Shown: positions 1 through 5,804 of the stretch, in pieces | Numbering within the stretch: position 1 is the first letter of the stretch | Layout of the letters: each line of letters opens with the position of its first letter | Translations under genes and position numbers: made by a program | The notes under the pieces: model-generated | The model's database searches: none | The model's input: only the letters and a program-made list of their open reading frames with translations | What the model was told of the DNA's origin: nothing | From: an uncultured Porphyromonadaceae bacterium | Lineage (GTDB): Bacteria > Bacteroidota > Bacteroidia > Bacteroidales > Muribaculaceae | Direction of reading: 5' to 3' | Length of the DNA stretch: 5,804 nt | NCBI GenBank assembly: GCA_947175455.1 | Contig: CAMWMW010000134.1 | Coordinates: 1 to 5,804 of the forward strand

Positions 1-198
1 CTCAACGACCGGTTCCGTTTCAAGCGCGAGCTTTTTTCCAATTCGGATGCTGAATTTGCTTCCGCCATGAATGCAGTGGCGGCAATGGACAGCTACGACG
101 AAGCAGAGGAATATTTTATCGGAGAACTCGGATGGGATGAGGAAAATCCGGAGGTTGTCGGATTCATGGAGATAATCAGAGGCTATTTCGAGTCATGA
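1..198 (+). CDS. 3' end of acidic Bacteroidota protein of unknown function (partial)
   Basis: An open frame enters at the left edge in frame 1 and gives 65 residues before a TGA at 196-198; the start lies outside the window. The visible part begins LNDRFRFKRELF and is rich in Asp and Glu. It continues with a short helical-looking stretch (SYDEAEEYF, residues 31-39) and a GWDEENPEV segment (44-52), and ends in an amphipathic FMEIIRGYF. I recall this LNDRF...W...F pattern as the C-terminal end of uncharacterised Bacteroidota proteins, but I cannot attach a function or family name. No signal peptide or membrane segment is visible in this portion. The stop codon overlaps the rsmI start as ATGA, so the two genes are almost certainly co-transcribed and probably translationally coupled. 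That the frame stays open to the edge and meets a gene start so tightly supports a real gene. Confidence 0.72.
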   Translation, partial: LNDRFRFKRELFSNSDAEFASAMNAVAAMDSYDEAEEYFIGELGWDEENPEVVGFMEIIRGYFES

Positions 199-866
199 GC
201 GGAAAACTCTATATTGTTCCCACACCGGTGGGAAATCTCGAGGATATAACGCTGCGGGCACTGAGAGTGCTTAAAGAGGCTGATTATATCCTTGCCGAAG
301 ACACCCGCACTTCAGGAAAACTGCTGAAGCATTACGAAATCTCCACGCCGATGCACAGTCACCACAAATTCAACGAGCATCAGACCTCCGACGCTATCGC
401 CGCCCGGATTGAGGCTGGAGATGTGGTGGCTCTGATTTCCGATGCCGGTACCCCCGGCATCTCCGACCCGGGGTTCATGCTGTCGCGTGCCTGTCGCCGT
501 CTCGGAGTGGATGTGGAATGTCTACCGGGAGCCACAGCCTTTGTGCCGGCGCTTGTCTCTTCGGGACTGCCCTGCGACAGGTTTGTCTTCGAAGGGTTTC
601 TGCCGGTAAAGAAAGGACGCCAGACACGTCTCGGGGAACTTGCCGCTGATCCGCGAACTGTCATAATCTATGAATCACCTCTGCGTCTTGCAAGAACGCT
701 CGGTCAGCTTTCCGCTGCATTCGGTGCCGAAAGACCGGCGGCGGTGTGCCGTGAAATCTCGAAAATGCATGAAACAATAAAAAAAGGCACGCTTGGTGAA
801 CTTTTTGAATATTATTCCGTGAACCAGGCGAAAGGGGAGATTGTTATAGTCATCGAAGGCTGCTGA
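195..866 (+). CDS. rsmI: 16S rRNA (cytidine(1402)-2'-O)-methyltransferase RsmI
   Basis: The 223-residue cytoplasmic protein carries the tetrapyrrole-methylase-type fold of RsmI, which uses S-adenosylmethionine to methylate the 2'-O of C1402 in the 16S rRNA decoding centre. Visible family motifs, in order, are IVPTPVGNLEDIT (residues 7-19), LAEDTRTSGKLL (33-44), SDAGTPGISDPG (82-93), LPGATAFVPAL (110-120) with SSGLP just after, FEGFLPVKKGR, IYESPLRL, CREISKMHET and a terminal KGEIVIVIEG. The ATG at 195 overlaps the upstream stop as ATGA and puts the first beta strand right at the N terminus, so this start is well supported. The protein is shorter than the Escherichia coli enzyme (about 286 residues) and lacks its C-terminal extension. 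That is my expectation for Bacteroidota orthologues rather than a sign of truncation, because the core ends normally. No terminator is evident after the stop. Confidence 0.96.
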   Translation: MSGKLYIVPTPVGNLEDITLRALRVLKEADYILAEDTRTSGKLLKHYEISTPMHSHHKFNEHQTSDAIAARIEAGDVVALISDAGTPGISDPGFMLSRACRRLGVDVECLPGATAFVPALVSSGLPCDRFVFEGFLPVKKGRQTRLGELAADPRTVIIYESPLRLARTLGQLSAAFGAERPAAVCREISKMHETIKKGTLGELFEYYSVNQAKGEIVIVIEGC

Positions 867-939
867 ATGCAATGATAATCATACGCATCGAGGCAGTCAC
901 AACTTTCTGAAGTGAAAATTAACTATAAACTATACGATT

Positions 940-1803
940 ATGAAGAAAAGCGTTTTATTTCTTGGAATGGGTGCCATGCTTCTGGCATCATGCACCGGCA
1001 ATCAGAAGAAGATTGACGAGGATTCAATCCGTATTGCGGATCTGACAGCCGAATATCAGGAAGCGGCAACGTTCAACGACTCTCTTATGTTGCTCATGGG
1101 AGACATCTACACCGGACTGGATTCCATCAACATGCAGGAGGGTCTGCTCTATAATATGGGCAACGGCGAGAATGCCGACCGTCGTGCGGAAATACGTCAC
1201 AATCTCGCCTCAATCAAGGCTCGTCTCGCAGCCAACAAGGCTCTTCTCACTTCCATGGAAGAGAAAATCAAGGTTTCGGGCAACGAGAACAGTGTTATGT
1301 CAAAGACTATCACGCAGCTTAAGGAGCGCATCGCTTCACAGGATAAGAAAATCACACAGCTCGAGAGTGATCTTGCCGCGGCAAAAGGTCAGATAGAGAC
1401 GCTGAACACTCAGGTCGCCGAAGGTCAGGAGCAGGTGAAGACAGAGACTGCCGCGAAAGAGGAGGCTCAGGCTCAGGCTGTTGCCGCCGAGAATGAGGCG
1501 AACAAAGTATATTATGCCATAGGCACAAACAAGAACCTCAAGGAAAAGGGTCTGTTGGAGAAAAAATTCCTTGGCGCCACTAAGGTGTTGAAAGGTAATT
1601 TCGACGCGTCCTATTTCGTGACAGCCGACAAACGCACGCTCAGTTCCATCCCGACTAACTCCAAGAAAGTGAAAATATGGAGCAACATGCCGGCAGGTAG
1701 CTATCAGATTACCGGCGAGAAGGATGGTCCGAAGACAATACAGATTACCGATCCCGCCAAGTTCTGGAGTCTGACAAATCATCTTGTCATTCAGGTGGAT
1801 TAG
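940..1803 (+). CDS. Coiled-coil lipoprotein with conserved Bacteroidota C-terminal domain
   Basis: The 287-residue product starts with a lipoprotein signal peptide: positively charged MKK, a hydrophobic core, and the lipobox LASC with the acylated Cys at residue 18. The mature protein should be tethered to the envelope through its N terminus. Residues about 25-190 are helical and charged. A coiled coil is clearest at 105-190, where KTITQL (122-127) and KKITQL (136-141) repeat 14 residues (two heptads) apart, followed by an Ala/Glu/Gln-rich stretch (165-190). The C-terminal domain (about 189-287) begins KVYYAIGTNKNLKEKGLL. It includes LGATKVLKGNF, a KKVKIWSNMPAGSYQI segment and ends DPAKFWSLTNHLVIQV. 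I recognise this YY-IGT-K-L...FW...LVIQV pattern from other Bacteroidota coiled-coil lipoproteins of unknown role. The ATG at 940 follows an AT-rich leader without a Shine-Dalgarno sequence, as is usual in this phylum. A structural or peptidoglycan-spacing role is possible but is inference. The GH13 gene follows after 22 bases. Confidence 0.88.
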   Translation: MKKSVLFLGMGAMLLASCTGNQKKIDEDSIRIADLTAEYQEAATFNDSLMLLMGDIYTGLDSINMQEGLLYNMGNGENADRRAEIRHNLASIKARLAANKALLTSMEEKIKVSGNENSVMSKTITQLKERIASQDKKITQLESDLAAAKGQIETLNTQVAEGQEQVKTETAAKEEAQAQAVAAENEANKVYYAIGTNKNLKEKGLLEKKFLGATKVLKGNFDASYFVTADKRTLSSIPTNSKKVKIWSNMPAGSYQITGEKDGPKTIQITDPAKFWSLTNHLVIQVD

Positions 1804-1825
1804 TCTGAAACATAATATTTTTTCA

Positions 1826-3733
1826 ATGAAGAGAATTAAAAGATATTCCATCAGCAGGTCGCGGCAAAAATGCCGCGGCCTTTTCTGCTTTATTGCCGGC
1901 GGAGCTTTATCGGCTTCGGCGGCATCTTTTACAGTTGATGAGATTCATCCGCCGCACTGGTGGACCGGTATGCGCGACACCACCTTGCAGCTGCAGATTC
2001 ACGGGCGTGACGTGCGTCCTGCGGATTTCTCGCTGACCTATCCCGGAGTTACCGTTGATTCGGTTGTCAGACTCGACGGTTCGCCTAACTGGCAGTATGT
2101 CTACCTTACAGTGTCGCCCGAGGCGCGTCCCGGAATCATGAAGCTCGAATGGCGCGAGGGTAAACGCAAGGTTGTAAAGGAATTTGAACTGCGTGCCCGC
2201 AAGACTCAGAAAGGCGCCAGAGGATTTACCGCCGGAGATGTGCTGTATATGATTATGCCCGACCGCTTCGCCAACGGCGATGAAAGTATAAACGATGTGG
2301 CGGAATTGCGTCATCATGTGAAGGTAGACCGTGATAATCCCAACACCCGTCACGGCGGTGACCTTGCCGGAATCTCAAGCCATGTCGATTATCTCGATTC
2401 CCTCGGCATAACCGCCGTGTGGCTGAATCCGGTTCTTGAAAACGATATGGAGGGTGGAAGCTATCACGGTTATGCCACTACAGATTATTACAAGGTCGAT
2501 CCCCGTTTCGGAAGCAACAGTCAGTATTCCGCACTCGTGGAGAAACTTCATGACAACGGGATAAAGACAGTGATGGACATGATCTTCAATCATTGCGGTT
2601 CGGGACATCCCTGGTTTGAAGACAGACCTTCGAAAGACTGGTTCAATTTCCCCGACGGCTATGTTCAGACAAATTACCGCCTTTCAACCATCACTGACCC
2701 CTATGCCGCTGATTATGACCGCAAGCTTACGCAAGACGGCTGGTTTGTCGCCGAGATGCCGGATCTCAACCAGCGGAATCCGCACCTGATGAAGTATCTG
2801 ATACAGAATTCCATCTGGTGGATCGAAGAGGCGCAGATCGACGGTATCCGCATGGATACCTATCCCTATGCCGATGAGAAAGAGATGGCAAGATGGATTT
2901 CCGAGGTCATGACCGAGTATCCTGACTTCAATATCGTGGGTGAATGCTGGTTCGGAGAGACAGCAGGCGAGGCATTCTGGCAGAAAGGCTCGCCGCTTGC
3001 CTCAAAGAGGAATCCCGACACAAATCTTCCCGTGGTGATGGATTTCCCGTTCATGATAAAGAGCCGCGACATGGCGCCGTTCAAGGCGAAGACGGATCCC
3101 TGGAACGGTCTTAACACGATTTATGACCACCTCGCGCTCGATTATGTTTATCCGGATCCGATGAATGTGCTCCGTTTCCTTGATAATCACGACACAGAAC
3201 GCTTCATTCTTACCGAGCCGGAGACACTTGACCAGTGGAAGCAGGCATTGACAGTGCTGTTGACTGTTCCCGGCATCCCGCAGCTCTATTACGGCACCGA
3301 ACTGCTGATGCACGGCACAAGGGAAGGGGGCGACGGCAACGTGCGCAAGGATATGCCCGGAGGCTTTCCCGGCGACAAAGTCAATGTCTTTGCGAAAGAG
3401 GGGAGGACAAAGCTGCAGAACGAGGCTTTCGATTTCATATCGCGTCTGTGCAAATGGCGCAGAGAAAGCAAGGCGATAGGAGAGGGGGGAATGAAGCATT
3501 TCATGCCTACCAACGGAGTCTATCTGTATGAACGCCGTTCCGGCGATGATGTCGCTGTGATCATGCTTAACGGCACTGACGAGACAAACGATGTTGACAT
3601 GACACGTTATCTTGAGATTATCCCCGAGGGTAAGAGTTATACCGACATTCTGACGGGAGAGAAGGTCGTGCCTGTGCCGCAGGGCCGCAGTTATAGTTTC
3701 AAACCACGTGAAATCCGCATTCTTGTGCCATGA
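1826..3733 (+). CDS. Secreted GH13 cyclomaltodextrinase/neopullulanase-like alpha-glucan hydrolase
   Basis: From the ATG at 1826 the protein has 635 residues (this numbering is used below). A long basic n-region (KRIKR...RSRQKCR) and a hydrophobic core (about 18-32, GLFCFIAGGALSASA) form a Sec signal peptide with probable signal peptidase I cleavage after ASA. There is no lipobox, so the enzyme is probably periplasmic or released. An N-terminal beta domain (about 35-128, with IHPPHWWTGM at 40-49) resembles the cyclomaltodextrinase N-terminal domain. The GH13 barrel follows: DMIFNH (251-256), MPDLN (311-315), GIRMD with the presumed nucleophile Asp344, GEC with the acid/base Glu373, and FLDNHD with the third catalytic Asp456. 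The C-terminal beta domain (about 560-635) ends KPREIRILVP. All catalytic residues are present, so activity on cyclodextrins, pullulan or maltooligosaccharides is expected; SusA-type enzymes are the closest analogy, and exact specificity is unknown. An in-frame ATG at 1784 overlaps the upstream gene and would add 14 residues before the signal peptide, so 1826 is preferred. The stop overlaps the next gene as ATGA. A terminator-like hairpin lies inside the signal-peptide codons. Confidence 0.94.
   Translation: MKRIKRYSISRSRQKCRGLFCFIAGGALSASAASFTVDEIHPPHWWTGMRDTTLQLQIHGRDVRPADFSLTYPGVTVDSVVRLDGSPNWQYVYLTVSPEARPGIMKLEWREGKRKVVKEFELRARKTQKGARGFTAGDVLYMIMPDRFANGDESINDVAELRHHVKVDRDNPNTRHGGDLAGISSHVDYLDSLGITAVWLNPVLENDMEGGSYHGYATTDYYKVDPRFGSNSQYSALVEKLHDNGIKTVMDMIFNHCGSGHPWFEDRPSKDWFNFPDGYVQTNYRLSTITDPYAADYDRKLTQDGWFVAEMPDLNQRNPHLMKYLIQNSIWWIEEAQIDGIRMDTYPYADEKEMARWISEVMTEYPDFNIVGECWFGETAGEAFWQKGSPLASKRNPDTNLPVVMDFPFMIKSRDMAPFKAKTDPWNGLNTIYDHLALDYVYPDPMNVLRFLDNHDTERFILTEPETLDQWKQALTVLLTVPGIPQLYYGTELLMHGTREGGDGNVRKDMPGGFPGDKVNVFAKEGRTKLQNEAFDFISRLCKWRRESKAIGEGGMKHFMPTNGVYLYERRSGDDVAVIMLNGTDETNDVDMTRYLEIIPEGKSYTDILTGEKVVPVPQGRSYSFKPREIRILVP
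1857..1886 (+). terminator. Terminator-like hairpin inside the GH13 signal-peptide codons
   Basis: Bases 1857-1866 pair with 1871-1880 to give a 10-bp, GC-rich stem (one G-U pair at 1859/1878) around an AAAA loop. CCTTTTCTGCTTTATT follows, starting within the stem's last bases. This is the form of a Rho-independent terminator. It starts 54 bases after the lipoprotein stop at 1803 and 31 bases after the ATG at 1826, so it could terminate the lipoprotein transcript. It could also act as an attenuator that reads through only when the GH13 leader is translated. The T-rich tract encodes Leu-Phe-Cys-Phe-Ile at the start of the signal peptide's hydrophobic core. The structure is plain in the sequence; whether it terminates transcription is inference. 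Confidence 0.5.
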
Positions 3734-4215
3734 AAAAGATATTGTTGCCGGTGGCTGTTGCCGCCTTGGTTCTTGCCTCCTGCAAGCCTACAGAGAAGAA
3801 TTACCGCGAGGCTTATGATGTTGCGGTAAGCAAGAGGGAGAAATCCGCCGAATCATTGGCGGCTGACGGACTCGTATCCGAAGACGCGCCCCGCAGTAAG
3901 GTTGTGGATGGCGACACATTGTATTTTGTCAACGAGATTCTGCGTGTGGATGACGGTGCCTCTCCTTTGAAACAGCTCAATGTCGCTGTAGCTGTTTTCA
4001 AAATGAATACCAACGCACGTGCGGGAGCTTCGATGCTTTCGGAGAAAGGGTACGATGCCCGGGCGGCGCGTGCTATGGAAGACAAGTGGTATATCATAGC
4101 CGGAAGCTTCGATAGCATGGATGATACCCGTGCGTTCATAGACCGTTTCCGCAAAGAGAATCCGTCATATCCATATATCGGTCTGGGTGGCAATCCTGTG
4201 ATTATCCGCAGATAG
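3730..4215 (+). CDS. SPOR-domain lipoprotein
   Basis: The 161-residue product opens with MKK, a hydrophobic stretch and the lipobox LASC, with the acylated Cys at residue 18. It should therefore be a small envelope-anchored lipoprotein. A charged linker (about 19-80) follows. The C-terminal part (about 83-159) matches the two-repeat pattern of a SPOR domain: NVAVAVFKMNTNARAGASML, then a KGYDA turn, then KWYIIAGSFDSMDDTRAFID and a last strand near NPVII. SPOR domains commonly bind peptidoglycan glycan strands lacking stem peptides, so a cell-wall-associated role is likely by family knowledge. This copy has not been tied to division or to any partner. The start overlaps the GH13 stop as ATGA and there is no Shine-Dalgarno sequence, which points to translational coupling. 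It is the last gene of the plus-strand cluster, with a strong terminator 16 bases beyond the stop. Confidence 0.86.
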   Translation: MKKILLPVAVAALVLASCKPTEKNYREAYDVAVSKREKSAESLAADGLVSEDAPRSKVVDGDTLYFVNEILRVDDGASPLKQLNVAVAVFKMNTNARAGASMLSEKGYDARAARAMEDKWYIIAGSFDSMDDTRAFIDRFRKENPSYPYIGLGGNPVIIRR

Positions 4216-4231
4216 ATTGAATATGACAGTT

Positions 4232-4291
4232 GGTTTATCAAACAAAAACAGGGAGCGTCTCGCTCCCTGTTTTTGTTTGATAAACCTTTTT
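4232..4291. terminator. Bidirectional intrinsic terminator between convergent genes
   Basis: Bases 4232-4257 and 4261-4286 form a perfect 26-bp inverted repeat around a TCT loop. The core CAGGGAGCG / CGCTCCCTG (4249-4257 with 4261-4269) is flanked by AAAAA on the left (4244-4248) and TTTTT on the right (4270-4274). It therefore reads as a GC stem followed by a U-run on either strand. A further TTTTT (4287-4291) follows the extended stem on the plus strand. It lies 16 bases past the SPOR lipoprotein stop and 39 bases past the stop of the minus-strand protease gene, exactly where one shared terminator is expected. Confidence 0.93.
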
Positions 4292-4330
4292 ATGTCACCT
4301 TTTTGATAGACTTGAGTCAAAAGGCAACGA

Positions 4331-5804
4331 TCAATGTCTCTTGAGAATCTTCTTGCCGTTTCTGATGTATATTCCGGCAGGAAGCAGGTTCATGTCTTTC
4401 CCAACTGGAATGCCCTGAAGATTGTATATTTCATTGTCTGATGCGGTATTGTCATATTCGATTTCATTGACAGCCGAGGCTGTGGAATCCACAATGAAAT
4501 ATAGTATCTGGCTTCCGGTATGCTGCGTCAGCTTGCCCCCGTTCATGTAGAATATGGCTGCGGCGTAAGCCTCTCCATCCTTGGCTTCGGAGAAGTCTAC
4601 AGAACCCTTTACTGTAGCGGATTCACCTCTGTCGAGAATCGCTGTCGGACCCATGGCAAGCGAAGTGAGATTGTATCCGCTTAATGTGGAGTTGTAAATC
4701 AGTGTATAGACAGGCGAGCCGAAGAAAGTGCCGGTGTTGGTTATTGTCGCGGCGAATGGAATCTCAGACGGATCCGGAACAACGTATGCCGTGCGTGTCT
4801 GCCCGTTGATAGTCTCCTCTCTTGTCGGAGCGCCTTCTATGCAGTAATTTGACGTATTGAATGTGGGAGCTCTCAGAAGCAGTCCCATTGACAGTGGCAT
4901 GCTCCAGTTGTAAAACGCCGAGCCGTTTGAGTTCTTGCTGAACCGGAGTGTATATTCTTTCGTCTCTGTAGGTGCGGCTACACCGTCAAGAAGTTCGAAT
5001 GTCGTTACAAATTCCATATTGTCGCTTTCACCAGGCGCGAGGGTCATCGTTATCCCTTCTCCGAGGAAAGCCGGAGTGTTTCCATCGTAGAGCACAGGAT
5101 AGAAGCCTCCTGAAAGTTCGAGATTGGAATTGTTTTTTACCGACAGTCTGAACCGGCATGCATTCTCATAATAAACCTGGGTTGTCGGTTCCGCCGATAC
5201 AATCGAGAGTTCCGTCTCGTTGAAGTTTTCGACAGAGCAGCTGCTTCCGTTCTTTGTGACGTATACAAAATTATATGATCCGCTTGTGGTGCATACGGGT
5301 ATCCATGGTGCATCGACTGTGTTGGCGTCCTGGAAGCATACGGTCACTTTATATGTTCCGTTGGGAAGTATTGACGGCATGTTGACTGATGCGTTGCCTT
5401 TGAATCCGTTGTAGCTAACCTGATTCCCGCTGAGAGTGAGAGCCGGTATTTCGCCCCCCTTGATGAACGATACATATTGAGTTGCTGCGGATGTTGAGCC
5501 GACCGGGGTGATTTCAACGCCTATATTTACCTTTATTGCGGATATTCCTGCATTCAGCCAATGTCCGCTGCCATTGTTCACAAGAAGGTTCAGCACCATT
5601 CCGTTTGCCGATGCCGACAGGTTGCCGAACTGCGTGACATAAGGAGCGGATGACTCAGACTGAGGCTGAATGCCGATTATAATGTCCTGTCCGGAGTTAT
5701 AACCTCCCCCTTCGCCCCCGCCGGTGCCGACGGATTCCGGATTGAGCGCGTCAAGAAGGAAATATCCGTCAGACATGCCGCCCCATCCCCAGTTGAAATG
5801 GTAA
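4331..5804 (-). CDS. C10 (streptopain-type) cysteine protease, C-terminal part with sorting-like tail (partial)
   Basis: The frame runs in from the right edge, so the ATG at 5776 is internal and the true start lies outside. The first visible residues are [20 protein letters not shown], followed by NPESVGTGG, a Gly-rich [12 protein letters not shown] loop and DIIIGIQP. This matches the end of the catalytic domain of C10 peptidases such as streptopain, where the NWGWGG segment and a Gly-rich loop shape the active site. The catalytic Cys and His lie upstream, beyond the window, so activity cannot be judged. The rest (counting from the M at 5776) is beta-rich, Asn/Ser/Thr-rich and secreted in character. 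It appears to hold about three Ig- or CARDB-like domains (roughly 48-180, 188-300 and 302-430). The last 45 or so residues contain [14 protein letters not shown] and [15 protein letters not shown], typical of Bacteroidota C-terminal sorting tails linked to type IX secretion. Related Bacteroidota C10 enzymes include interpain A and the Bacteroides fragilis Bfp proteases. The TGA is at 4331-4333. Confidence 0.9.
   Translation of the reverse strand, partial: YHFNWGWGGMSDGYFLLDALNPESVGTGGGEGGGYNSGQDIIIGIQPQSESSAPYVTQFGNLSASANGMVLNLLVNNGSGHWLNAGISAIKVNIGVEITPVGSTSAATQYVSFIKGGEIPALTLSGNQVSYNGFKGNASVNMPSILPNGTYKVTVCFQDANTVDAPWIPVCTTSGSYNFVYVTKNGSSCSVENFNETELSIVSAEPTTQVYYENACRFRLSVKNNSNLELSGGFYPVLYDGNTPAFLGEGITMTLAPGESDNMEFVTTFELLDGVAAPTETKEYTLRFSKNSNGSAFYNWSMPLSMGLLLRAPTFNTSNYCIEGAPTREETINGQTRTAYVVPDPSEIPFAATITNTGTFFGSPVYTLIYNSTLSGYNLTSLAMGPTAILDRGESATVKGSVDFSEAKDGEAYAAAIFYMNGGKLTQHTGSQILYFIVDSTASAVNEIEYDNTASDNEIYNLQGIPVGKDMNLLPAGIYIRNGKKILKRH

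Noticed and set aside
867..888. Imperfect dyad (ATGC-A-ATGA-TAA-TCAT-AC-GCAT) just after the rsmI stop.
   Set aside because: Stems of only 4 + 4 AT-rich pairs with an internal loop and no T-run; too weak for a terminator, and no known operator is recognised.
889..939. Possible promoter for the coiled-coil lipoprotein gene.
   Set aside because: I looked for the Bacteroidota pattern TTTG, about 20 bases, then TAnnTTTG. Only AT-rich sequence such as TATAAACTATACG is present, with no convincing -7 TTTG, so none is called.
1784..1825. Alternative upstream start for the GH13 gene.
   Set aside because: It overlaps the lipoprotein gene by 20 bases and adds 14 residues before an already long signal-peptide n-region; 1826 is more plausible.
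1336..1851. Long minus-strand open frame opposite the lipoprotein gene, and similar antisense frames at 380-664, 3002-3499 and 3813-4241.
   Set aside because: Shadows of well-supported plus-strand genes; their translations are low-complexity or family-less and they have no separate initiation context.
1870..1938. Short frame from the ATG at 1870 beginning MPRPFLLYC.
   Set aside because: It is out of frame with the enzyme and stops after about 22 codons; nothing supports it as a gene or as evidence of a frameshift.
4295..4322. Second inverted repeat (CCTTTTTGA ... TCAAAAGG) between the main terminator and the protease stop.
   Set aside because: Short, AT-rich and bulged; the adjacent 26-bp repeat already explains termination on both strands.

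Overview
The window looks like a chromosomal segment of a Bacteroidota/Bacteroidales gut-type bacterium, possibly Muribaculaceae or a relative. This is inferred from several things seen together: two small lipoproteins with an L-A-S-C lipobox, AT-rich translation starts without a Shine-Dalgarno sequence, a short RsmI, a cyclomaltodextrinase-type GH13 enzyme, and a C10 (streptopain-type) protease ending in a Bacteroidota C-terminal sorting-like tail. The genus cannot be fixed from the sequence alone.

Layout. Positions 1-198 are the 3' end of an acidic protein of unknown function. It overlaps by ATGA with rsmI (195-866), the 16S rRNA C1402 2'-O-methyltransferase. After a 73-base gap comes a plus-strand cluster. 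It begins with a coiled-coil lipoprotein (940-1803), followed by a secreted GH13 cyclomaltodextrinase/neopullulanase-like enzyme (best start 1826, end 3733). A SPOR-domain lipoprotein (3730-4215) follows, overlapping the GH13 gene by ATGA. A 26-bp perfect inverted repeat (4232-4286) with a bidirectional terminator core closes the cluster. It also separates the cluster from a convergent minus-strand gene (4331 to beyond 5804), the C-terminal part of a C10 cysteine protease followed by beta-rich domains and a sorting-like tail.

How the genes fit together. RsmI is a housekeeping ribosome-modification enzyme, probably translationally coupled to its small upstream partner. The GH13 enzyme should cut alpha-glucans or cyclodextrins after Sec export, probably in the periplasm. 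No SusC/SusD pair or other starch-utilisation gene is visible beside it. The two lipoproteins flanking it look like envelope proteins (coiled coil; SPOR fold, typically peptidoglycan-binding), and a functional link to the amylase is unproven. The protease is a separate secreted-protein locus.

I see no clear novel multi-gene system, mobile element, CRISPR array or RNA gene. The most unusual feature is a strong terminator-like hairpin inside the signal-peptide coding region of the GH13 gene (1857-1886). It sits exactly where a terminator for the preceding lipoprotein gene would be expected.
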